A stretch of DNA of 64,000 nt, from the NCBI GenBank assembly GCA_911728455.2, contig OU452231.1:687001-751000 (forward strand). Reading direction: 5' to 3'. Of this stretch, positions 1 through 12,300 are shown in pieces; position 1 is the stretch's first letter; the number at the start of each line of letters is the position of its first letter. This DNA comes from Marthasterias glacialis. Taxonomy: Eukaryota; Echinodermata; Asteroidea; Forcipulatida; Asteriidae. The notes under the pieces are model-generated. The model worked only from the letters and a program-made list of their open reading frames with translations, was not told where the DNA came from and searched no databases. Made by a program: the position numbers and the translations under genes.

Positions 1-343
1 ACATGATCAAGCGATTAATCGACTTCTCAAGCAGAAACAGGAGTTACTTGCTCGCACCCAGAGTGACTCCCAGCGTGAGAGGGAGATGCACTACCTCAAA
101 GTCAAGCAACAGGTCTGGGTGGAAGCTAAGGAGGAAGTGAAGCGAACATTTGAGATGGACAGAGGCAAGCTCCTGGCAGAGATTGATGAGCTGAGGAGAG
201 GCAAGAAAAAGCTTGAGGAGGAGTTGAATGAGGCAGTAACAGGAGATCGACAGAGGGCGATAGACCTACGGAAGCAGTGGGGAGAACATCAGCGTGAGAT
301 GGAACAACTCAAGAAAGATGCAAGGAGGGACATCCAAAGACTT
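1..343 (+). CDS. Exon 1 (5' partial), coiled coil
   Basis: The frame is open from base 2 and codes for 114 residues of charged heptad-type sequence (for example LLKQKQELLARTQ and ELRRGKKKLEEELNEA), ending in RDIQRL just before the donor gtgagt at 344, phase 0. Nothing marks the start of the protein: the ATG at 86 lies inside the coiled coil, and coding sequence runs to the window edge, so the gene begins further left. Confidence 0.8.
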
Positions 344-3300
344 GTGAGTACATTATGCACTTGTTTCACTAAACCCAGGTTCATGTAAATGCTCCATTAA
401 AGTTCTGGACAATGCCTCAGCAGTTTCCACATTACTCATGGGAGTGATAAATCAAGGGCCATACTTCCACTGTAAATTGAGCAGACTCCTGTGACCTTCA
501 GTGCTGGGGGACTGTATGCCTCAGTTTGCTAAAGCTACTCTACAAACAGTACACATGCTTTGTAACTCAACCTTTTGGCTTTCATTTTGACAATCACAGA
601 AGCCATTAAGCAAGACCCAGGCATGTGGGGGTGAAAAGCTTGGAGGTTTAAAGCACAGTACTACACTAAGCCAGGTTGCAGTGTCATACTACTTATTTTT
701 AAATCAATTTTAGGGTAAACAAACAAAAAATGAGATTGGGATTTGGAAAGGAGTGGGATTTGAACCTGCGACCACTGGCTATACGTACCGACGCTCCACC
801 AACTGAGCTATCCAGCCCAAATGTTGGCGGTCTCCCTATTTTGTCAATATCTTTGTTCGGGGATGCCAGTCAGAAGCCATTTCAGTTTACTTATTTTTAA
901 CTTAACACCAACAAATACTGCTCAGCTGATTCAGGTTAGCAGCCAAAATATAATGTGTTGTTCCTGTGACTGATTTTTACTATGCAAGTCAATTCCTTTT
1001 TTTGAAAAAAAGCAGCTTTATAAAATAGGCCATTGTGATCACACTGAGCTGTCAATAGTGTTTACATTCAATATCTAGTGCAGGTAGGTGTTGACAAATT
1101 TATATGTGGTGATATTATCAGTCAAAACAATGTGTGTTTATTTTTTCAAGTGTTCTTACACTCTTTGACCCAAATCACACCAGAAACTACAAGAATTAAA
1201 TTTCGTCATAATGACACATTAATAAAAACAATTTTTAATAGATTCCTACCCGAGTAATATATACCCTGTGGATTTTTTCACAGAATTCGGAAAAGTACTG
1301 AGTGTACAGTGCTTAAGGTACATTGGTGAATGGGTAAAACACAACTAATATTAATTGTAATGTCAATGTTAAAAATATTAATTAGAACTTTAAACTGGTT
1401 GCCTATATTTCCAATGTTATTGTGTAGGTTATAAATCAATGGGTATGACCACTGTACTGACCTCACAGTCAAAGGTATTGGTGAGATGTCAGGAACTACC
1501 TATTATTGATGGGACATAGATCTTAATGTGTTTTACAAACATGTATTAAGGGATGAGGGTGTAGTAGCTGGTAAACCTGTCCATAGCTTCTGGGACAATT
1601 ACCTGATTGTAGGACTGGTAACACCCACAGGAGATGAGTCATGGCTAGGGGGTGTTACAGAGAGTACCTCACAACATTACCCAGTTTTGACTCATACAGG
1701 GTTTTCAAGATGGATCAGTTTACCCTGTGCATCACTGCGTCAAATGTTGGATGAGTGCCATGTCAAGATGAGCCCACTTCCGAAGTTGAGACTTGTAGTA
1801 AATGGAATTCCCTCAAGGTGTACATGTGTACACCTTCTGAAAATGTTTTGTCTTGTCTAACAACTTGTGTCATTGTCTTGCCCTCTGGTGTCAGTAAAGA
1901 TTGTTGCTTAGATGTGCAAACTTTGCCCCCTTGCACACATGGATAACTTGCAAAAAGATACAGATTGGCACTGCAACATGAAACCATGTAGGACCACCAT
2001 TAAGACAAGTTCAAAAGGATACTGTGTATTTTTGTAAGATCTTTGTATCTTTTGAGTGAAGAATCTAGAGACTGAAAGTTGTTTTGGGAGGGGGGATATT
2101 TAGGACCCTTTTTTTAGTTCTTTTTATCCCGATATTTACCCGATGTGTTGTTTGAATGCAAATATTTTCCGAGCAAGCAAATAGGGGTGAATTTTGTATT
2201 CGTGTAAATTCCAAGCCTGGAATAAAGGGCGCCTGTACATTCCACTACAGAGCGTGCATAGTACATAGTGCATGCGCATGTTACACTTCGTTTTACCCAC
2301 ATGAAGCGCCAAATTGCGCTTGAATATCTTTACGAATTTCTGCCATTATGCAGGGTTATTGTGTAATCCCTGATTCCAGATCTTTGTCCTTTTGTAACAA
2401 AAAGAGGATTACAAGACAATGAGAGGCATCCACCATTGTTTATTTAGTGAACCGAGTATCCAGCCTTTGTTCCGGTTATAGAAACAATCCCATGCCATAC
2501 ATGTAACTCACTGCCGAGGTTTTGCAATTCATGGTGCATGAATTTGACAAACCAAAAATTCCGGTGCTTTAAAGAAAATCTTTGTTCTTTTGGCTTTGTC
2601 ATGTCAGGGTTTCTTTGTGCGAGCGGTACCCTCAAAGAAAAGAAGATTCCGACAATTCTGATGAAATAATCTCCCTCTGGAGAAAAAATGGAAGAACCCT
2701 GGCGGCAATTGGTTAAGAATAATATTCATGCTCAACAGTCAGGTTTATGTTTACCAAAATTTCCTTGGTAATGCTTCTGGGTCATAGTGTACAATTTACA
2801 GTCACTGTGTTCAGTACTGTGCCAGGCCATTCAAGGTTTTCATGTGATGATTAATTTTGATTTTGGCTCAAGAATGTCATTAATTAAAGGCCTTCTGAAA
2901 GGTATATGTGTATCAACACGTACATAAGCTGTCAACATGAAGGTTTATTCTCAATAAATTGCTCTCTTTTTTTTATCATCATTGAAAACAATGTACAGTT
3001 TATAATTTTATACTTTTACGCCCTGTAGAATTATAGAAGAGTCAAAGACAAACAGCAAACTAGTTAATGCATTTTACTATTGACTCTCGTGTGTCGGCCG
3101 ACCGTACATGTTTTAGCTACATGGTACATCAAATTTCATTCACTGAAGGTAAGGCCACTTCCAATGAGAAAAAGGTCATTGCCAATAGAAATCAGACAGT
3201 CTGTTAGACTGGAAACATTTGAAGGTCCATGCCAAGATCAATCAACAGTGTTAAAGACAGAGGCAATTGCCTCTGTGGAAACTTCAATAAAATTCTATTC

Positions 3301-6300
3301 CATTTCTACAGTGGCTAATCAGACTTTCTGTATAGGCCACAAGCTGGGCTTGCCCTGAACCCTGTTGTCATTTGCAAACTGGACCAGTATGCTTGCCACT
3401 TTACTAGTCCACAGACATTTTCACTGACTCGTATTCTGAAGGGATCTGGTTTTCTTCTTATTTGTATTGGTCTTGGATTTTCCCTTACAAACAACATTGT
3501 CCATTTCCGCAGACAGTGCTTTACAAAAATAATATTAGCGATGAACATTTGCACATGTGGATAGTGGAATGCATTGAAGCAGTGGCGTAACAAGACATTT
3601 TAAAATTTTTATTTACTTATTTACTTATTTATTTTTGTTTTTTTGGGGGGCGCTATTTAATGTATCGAATGAGTAGGTTGGGGGAGGGGTGGGGGCTATG
3701 GTCACGCTACTGCAATGAACAAACCAGCAGGACCACGAAGTGAGAAATTATACTGGTCCTGAGCAGGTGTTTTAGATTTTAGTTAAAAAAATGCTCATAA
3801 TGATTGGGACTTTGTTTTTCAACAAACCATGTAACTCTTATTTAATAAGTAGAATGTGCCAAGGAGAGGCCGTTTTTGCAGTGCATTGTGGGAAAAGTTT
3901 GACAAGTTTTTAATCGTCTCACAGCGCCACCACATGACCCTTGTTAGTTCGTTTACGGTTTGCAGAGCAGCGAGGTTTAATTATTCGGAGTTTATGGCAA
4001 AAGATGATTTTTTTTTTGTGGGACTGGTGAATGTTTTTCACACTCATGTCAACCGTATACCAAACTACCAAGGTGTGGTGTTGAGTTGTGAGCAAGATTA
4101 TTTTTAGTCGACAGCTTTTTGGGGAAAAGAGCTTTTCTGGGATAAACTGTTAATACATTAATTTAGAGAAAAACTTTTTTCCGAGTGGGCACATTTACCT
4201 GCCCTTTAATTTAGTGTCTTAGAAATGCAGTCTCACCTCGTGACAAATAAAAACATCACATTATGTACAGTCACATGTGCAGACATTGGTGAGTCAACTC
4301 CTGATCCTTCAGTCAGTTATCTGTAGCTATCCTGACTAAAGACGGCCTAGGGAAATGAAACAATGACACATGATGGGATGAGTGAAACAAACAATGACAC
4401 ACAGAGAGTAAGCCATGGCATGAAAGGATCAGGATCTTCTTACGATCTTCTTATTGGAATATGGAGACCAGTGGCAAATAAAATACTTTGAACTTTTGAT
4501 TCATCTAATAAGTTTGTGGTTTGTCAGTTGACAACAGGCACCCTTCAGGTAGAATTACTCATTCCAATTCAATTCAATTCAATACAATAATAGTCTCTAT
4601 TCACACATGCTTCGCAGCCAAAGGTTAAATTGTGCATGGGTTACAAAAACGTTGTCAAGAAACAAAGCATACTCTCACAAAATGAAAAACAAGCACATCA
4701 ACAATGACAATTTAAAGCGGCTCATTATCACTCGGTACTCTGTCACATGAAATGCATTTGTAAAAAGTTCACAAGAAGTTAAGACTATAAAAAGGGACAT
4801 GCAAAGAATGCATATTTTACACAATTTCCATATGAGGGATATTACGTAGGGGAGGGGGTCTGTGGTTGTGTTCGTTGTCAAACCCACATCATTGCACATA
4901 TGGGACACAGACGCACTACATTATTCCGTGTTCCACTTGCATTTCCCAGAATAAAAGTGCATTGACCCATTTTGGCTGTTAATCATGAAAGTACATCAGT
5001 GTTTGTGTAGTGGTGTCATTTTCTGTGGCTTTTGAAATTTGTATATTTATATACTTTTCACACCAGGAAAAGAAATTTTAATGTACTTTTTAACATGACT
5101 ATTAAAAACATTGAATTGAATTGAGGATTGAACAGCGCTCAACAGACTCACTAATAAATATTGCTGACCAGTTAACAACTCAAGACAGTACTCTAGTAAA
5201 AGTATGTAGACACAACTTTAATACAGGCTCACCTTCATGAATCTTGCAATATCTAATGTTGGCAAATTGTTTGGTACATGCATATTATACAGTTTAAATA
5301 TTCAATGAATTTATTTTAGTTGTTTGTACAAGTAGGTCTTGATCTTCATTCTGTGACAGTACATTACTTTCCTCTTTTGGTAACTTTTGGGGCAATTTGA
5401 ATATTTGTGAAACAACTCCGAACTTCTGTTTAAGGATTTTACGAAGTGCACCATTAGACTTAAGGCAAGAGACACCCATATTGTACTGTGACCATTGGGT
5501 AATTTAAGGCATGTACACGTACATTATCATACATGCTCACCACATTCTTAGAATTTATACTACACAATTCATATTATTTACATCATGTATATATTACAAG
5601 GACCACCTGATGTGACATGACCCATTCATCATTGGATACTGTATTCCATGAGATCATCCTTCAAGATACACTGTCAAAACTTTGATGTCAGATAACAGAT
5701 TGGTTCATATTCTTGACATGACTTCATCTCATTTAATGAATGTCTGCTGAATGCAATAACATGTTCAAATACCTTCTGATGTTTGACAAAGTAGTTCTTT
5801 GATTATCGATGTGATCATCGCAGTATTGAATATTACAGTTGCTCTTCAGTTCACTTAACGTCTTTTGAAGATAAATTGCATACTGAAGCTTATACTGAAG
5901 CAAGGATTCTTGGTTTGAAGATAAATAGATGCAGTGGACAACCTGGGGTTTGTGTAAGTGTTTTATGTTTAAACGTTTTATTTTAGAGTCATTGATGGAA
6001 ATTTAGCTGGATACGGGTGTTTAATGTATGCCTCAAACAATCATAGGCTGGCTGCCTAAATGAGCTAGTTGTCCAATACATATGGGTCATTCCACGAAGG
6101 TGGGACATAATTTGTGACTTATTTCAATACTATAATGTTTGTTAGAAAAAATGTTGATTCTGATTTATGTTTATCAATCATAACCTTTTATTTGGGTGTT
6201 GAAAAGTATTTCAGAAAGTTTCAAATCCTTCCCACACCATATTACCTGATATTTTTACGAATATTCTTAAAAATTCAAGGTAACAGTGTAACGGGGACAC

Positions 6301-9300
6301 CATCCTTGTAACACATATTTTTCAATATTATGAAAGTAATAAACAAATTTACAATGTTCAACATAAACTTGATGCCAAATCCATAAAAAAATTACTTCCT
6401 TCATGGCTATTAGCGTACACATGGCTGAGAAAATTAAGGATATACGTCAGGTTGTAAAGGGGACACCAAATGTCACACCTAGATGGTGTCCCTGTTAGAT
6501 CAGTGCAGGCACTGTATCATGTTTATTTTACGTCACAGTTATCCAGTAAAACCTTTATTATGATTCCTGTTTGGTGTTATGTTTATACTACATGTATGTA
6601 AAGCAAGATTGACCATGTAGACTAGTGAAGTGGTGAAAAAGCTTCATAGGTGGTAACAATGTAACGGTGTCCCTAGTGTTCCACCTTCATGGAATGACCC
6701 ATATACAGTGTACATGTGCTTGTATAATGGCTGGCTTAGAAGGTTGTGTATCACTGGCTTTTTCAGATGGCTACTTTTTGAAGATGGCTAACTGAGACAG
6801 TTTGAGACAGGCAGCCTGAGAAGGCTGCTGTCTAAAATGGCTGGGTACCTAAGACAGCTGGCTGTGTAAAATGGCTGAAGGCCTGAGACAGTGGACTGCC
6901 TGAGATAATTGGCTGGCCAAGACAAGAGGCTTTCAAAGATGGGTGGCAGCCTAAGACAGCCGTCTGCGTAAAACTTTTGGCTGGCTGCCTAAGACAGGTT
7001 GCGCTGCCTCAGACAAGTGGCTTTCTAAGATGGCTGGCTGCCTAAGACCACTGGCTGCCTAAGATTAGATGGCTGCCTGCTTAAGACAGCTGGCTGTGTG
7101 AAACTGCTGGCTGGCTGCCTAAGACAGGTTGGGCTGCCTCAGACAAGTGGCTTTCTAAGATGGCTGGCTGCCTAAGACCACTGGCTGCCTAAGATTAGAT
7201 GGCTGCCTGAAACTGCTGGCTGGCTGCCTAAGACAGGTTGGGCTGCCTAAGACGGGGCTTCCTAAGATGGCTGGTTGCCTAAGATGGATGGCTGCCTAAG
7301 CTTGATATGTAAGATGGAGGACTGCTCTTTAAGTACTGGCTTTCTTGGAAAGGTGACTACATTGACTGTCTGCCCACAACCCTGAACTGAGAGCAATCTT
7401 ATTTGCTGTTGTACTCTTGCATGTTTGAAGGTCTTTTGTATTGCTAAAAAAACCAGGGTTTAACCCTTCTCAATCCATAATGGACTTCAAGACTCAAGGC
7501 ATGACATTCTTTCATGCAATTTTTCAAATGGAAAATCACTTGCCCAAGGAACATTGAAATGTCCTTTAACACAATTGTTTCAGATATGGAAGTAATGGTT
7601 TTACCATTTCGTATCGTACTCAAATTAATTAGCTTTGTATACATTTGTACAGTCGACTCTCGTTATGGTGAGCGTTTTTGTATGGAGGTTCTATTGTAAA
7701 GAGCGGATTCTTGGGTCCCGGATTTCCTATTTCCTCCTTGTGTTCCTTTGCTTTGCTGTCCTTTTTGAAATGACATTCTTATTGTGGAGAAGTGGTTTGG
7801 CCAGTCCCGTTAGCCTTGTTATAGCAAGAGTTGGCTGTACAATCTAAATCTTTAAACTATGCACATTATGGGGGTCTCTACTTGACAAGCCCTGCTTTCT
7901 AGAGGCCCCCACCACTTAATCGTCATTCCTGTCTTAATTTATCCAGCTTATTCTTGTATTGTTGGTTGATTGAGTGGGAATAAAGTAATAATAATAAAAA
8001 CAATTTTTAAAAATTATTACTTTCTGATCTTCAATTTGACCCATTAGTCGGCTCAGCTCTATGATACATTAAAAGTTGGCAAACTTAGAATTCTGGGGTG
8101 ATTGAACAGGATTCTAACCTTTAAGTCAAGACAGCTAGACTGTTTTCAAGTGAACACTTTGAACTTTGAACGAGTTTCTCAACCTCGGCATTTATCAACC
8201 ACTTTGGAAGTCTGTGAACTTTGTCCGAAGTCATAACCAATATCCCCTTTTCTACATTGTACCTGTATGGTACCGACTGTACATCCACCCAGCGTGTACA
8301 AAAAGATCATACATTCTTCTTTAACTCACTGCGTTACATATTTCTAGCAATTTCAGGAAGCCTAAGGAACATTATCAGAGTAGACCATCCGATACATTGA
8401 GGAAGTCTGGGTCTGGGACATGGTCATGTTGTCTGTCAAACCGCACAAACAACTTTCTCCTGAAATTCAGGAGCAGAAAAGGAACTTCGGTCCAATGCAA
8501 GAATTATTTATCACCATGTTTTCACGGTTGTGTAGTCAGCTATTCAGCTTTTAAACTTGCTTTTCTTTATTCACAAGGGGCTTTGTGTTGCGGACAAAAC
8601 ACTTGCAGATAAGATAGTTTATTATGTTTAGAAATCTGTGATGATTTTCTGATTTTCATAAAGTGATCATGTCGAGTTATCATAAAGTGAGTATGTGGAG
8701 TTATTATACAATGCAAAGTATGTTGAGTTACAAAGGGAGTATTTTGAGTTATCAGAAAGTATGTTGAGTTACAAAGGGAGTATTTTGAGTTATCAGAAAG
8801 TATGTTGAGTTACAAAGGGAGTAGTTTGAGTTATCAGAAAGTATGTTGAGTTACAAAGGGAGTATTTTGAGTTATCAGAAAGTGTGTTGAGTTACAAAGG
8901 GAGTATTTTGAGTTATCAGAAAGTATGTTGAGTTACAAAGGGAGTATTTTGAGTTATCAGAAAGTATGTTGAGTTACAAAGGGAGTATTTTGAGTTATCA
9001 GAAAGTATGTTGAGTTACAAAGGGAGTATCAGAAAGTATGTTGAGTTACAAAGGGAGTATTTTGAGTTATCAGAAAGTATGTTGAGTTACAAAGGGAGTA
9101 TTTTGAGTTATCATAAAGTAGGTTGAGTTACAAAGGGAATATGTTGAGTTACTTGTATCATAAATGGAGTATGTTGAGTTATCACAAAGGAAGTATGTTT
9201 TATGTTGACTTATGAAGGGAGTTTGTTGAGTTTATTAAGGGAGTATGTTGAGTAATAAAGTAAGTTGAGTTATCATAAAGGAAGTTGAGTTATCATAAAG

Positions 9301-12300
9301 TAAGTTGAATTATCATAAAGTGAGCATGTTGAGTTATGAAGTAAGTTGAGTTATCATAGAGTAAGTGTATTGAGTTATCATGAAGTGAGTATATTGAGTT
9401 ATCATAGTTAAGGGAGTATATTGATGGAATTGGGACAGTGATAGGGTAGGCAGAACACAAGAGTTTGAAGCTGTCACTGTTTGAACACAACAACAAAACT
9501 TTTCATTCATTCTCTTCTTTCTCTTTTCCTTGTAAGCTTGGACCTTTATTCCCCCACATTGAATGGCTTTTTTGTAGGTCTTTGTAAGGAGTTACTTCAC
9601 TAGAAAAGAAAGAAAAAACCCCAGGTTTGTTCAGGATGTAAATGAACAATGTATCTGTCCCCTATTTGTATTTTATTCTCTTCTTTTTACCTGTACCTTG
9701 TATATTTTCTTCTCAGGCAGTTCAGACATTTTCACAAAAAGCCTCCTTGAAATTTTTTCTCAACGATTTGTCAAGAATATTGTCTAAGTTTACTAGGTAG
9801 ATTCATAAAGCTTTGTATCGTCAGGGCCTTCAAATGGAGCAAGCCATCTATTTTTACCCTTGAAACTGTTCTCACCTCCCACACACTTTCTGGATCCAAC
9901 CTCAAGAAGAGCAGTAAGCAGAAAATGTTGCTATTTCTTTTTATTAGTTATATTTATGAAAGTATTTGCTTAGCGATTTTCAGTTGGGGACCAGTTTGTA
10001 CATTGCATTTTGGCTGGTCACTTATTCTACTGCTAAGCAATTTTGTCCGAACTAAATCCCTCTTGACCCCTTCAGAGTATTTTTGAATCACAGCACCTGC
10101 CCCCATGGTCAGGGTGTAATGCTCACAGGTAGGAAAAACAAATATAGGAAACTATAATTATCCTTCCTGCCTAAGACTGTTTGCCTCAGACTCGTAGGAT
10201 TCCTACATGCACTTGACAGGTACGTACATGCAGGACATATTACTCGGTGTGGGGCATGAAAGCACGAGTCAATGCAAAAATTGTTGTGACCGCCACCACT
10301 GATTGATTGAGATTTGGACAGACTTAATGACGTTAAAGAATTTGTACAGTTGTCTGCAACCGTGGAGTCATTGTCACCTGGATGTGAGAATTATTCTCAG
10401 GAACCATCTATTATCTTGAGACTGTATTAAGCACAACCTTGGAGGAGAACGACATGAGCCTCACAGCCTAATTATTGGACTCTTACTTACAATCTTTCAT
10501 TTGATCTTTCTCACGGTGTATGTTTGCGTTTGGAGTTCCAAGTAAATGTAAGTCAGCCTTAGTTTTGTTCCTACCACTCTGGTGAACAAAGCTGTAAATA
10601 TTTTTGTCCTTTAGTAATATATCTTTAAATATGGAAACCTCAACTTGAAAAATGTTAACTGGTTTGGGAATTTAATTGATGTTGAGATGAGGGCAATGGG
10701 GATTGGCCTAATTGGACTTGGTGAAATCATACACACTGATTACTTTTCCATTAAACTCTTTTTCATGTAGAAGATGCATAATAAACTGTAGTTAACAAAC
10801 AAGGCTATCTCATGCTAAAATATCAGGCATTTAGGCAAATGCAAAATTCGGGCGAATATGTGTAAAATTTGACCCATCATGCAAAAAAGGGAGGCTGTAA
10901 TATAGGATTAAAATTATGAAGTAAAACAAAAATGTGAAATGCTCCAAGTTCATGGAGCTTCATAAGTGAATGCAAATAAATCTATTGAAATGTATGACAT
11001 GAATATCAATATCATTTTGGATTTTAAAACTTGGAAAATGTCCAAGATCCTCAACAGATGTCAAACATTCTGGCGAGAAACTTAAAAAAAAACTGTTGAA
11101 TGTGTGTGTAGGCCTACAATGTATGAAACAGCATGAAACATTTAATTGGAAAAAGCTGGTGAGGGATACTGCATTGTGTTAACACTGCTGTCTGCAGGTG
11201 TTCAAAATGCCTGGTTTGAAGTCAGACCATATCGTCACTGACACCACGAACTAACACACAGTGCGCGCTGTTCGTAAGAACATTTGAAGTTACACTCATA
11301 CGCAAGTTAAGAATGCTTCAGACAGTAAAAGTGTTCATTTGTTTGGTTTGTTACTTATTTACAGGAAAATTTTACTTTTACACTATCTGATGTGGTTTTC
11401 ATCCGGTAAAAAACACAATGATCTACGAAGTTATTCAATGTTAGAGATGTGTGTTAGTTCGTGGAATCGAAAAAACGCTGCCTCTTGTGTGTGAGACGCT
11501 GCTTCTGTGCTGTGGCGCGCACTCACACATTTGTGTTAGTTCGTGAAATCGAAAAAGCGCTGATCCGAGCGCGCGCGCGCACACACATTGACAACCTTGA
11601 TGCTGCGCATATGTACAGAATGTACGTACAAACATATGCGGGGATTGAGCGCATATGTGACCAAGATGGGAACGATCACATCTGTGTTAGTTCGTGGTGC
11701 TATTAAAGCGCAAAATATGCAATTACTGGTTCACACAATCTTTAAAATCTACCATTTTACACATGTTTCGCCCTTGATATACCATTCAGTTGATGTTCAT
11801 GATGCAAACAGGCAATAACCAAAAAAAAACGAAATTCTTATGTTTTTCATTGTTTTTTATACATTTGTGTTAGTTCGTGGTGTCAGTGACGATATGGACA
11901 TACCAAACAAGTTAGATTATTGTGACTGCACTATTCAAATCATACTTCTTAAGTAACCCCAGACAAGACAGAACCAGTTAGTATCATGTACTCTGAACAA
12001 CAGAAAGTGTATTTAGAAATGAAATCTTCAAACCCTCAAATGTTTTGGTTTGTAGATATTGTTTTTGTTGACAAGAGGAAGATGTTCCATCCCTATGGAT
12101 GTTGATACTTTTTAAAAAACTTGTTTGCAAAAATTTGACTTGTGGTTAATTTGTTTTCCCCAAACATGACAGCACTTCACACTGAATTATCAGGAAGAAA
12201 TATTTCAAAAATATTTCAGAACTTTTGTAAATCTGGATGTTACTGTACGTGTAGGTAAACAAGTTTCCCCTTTGTATTGCTGCTTAAATATGCAAACTAT

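Noticed and set aside
751-818. tRNA gene on the minus strand
   Set aside because: A and B boxes are present, but the arms pair poorly and the sequence recurs with the same flanks at 38388-38541, so it is part of a SINE.
1528-1860. 110-codon open frame in intron 1
   Set aside because: Not coiled coil, no domain, and its ends do not fit phase-0 splicing with exons 1 and 2.
8357-8500. Possible exon after ttcag near 8356
   Set aside because: In the required phase 0 it meets a stop within three codons; the longer frame would need another phase.
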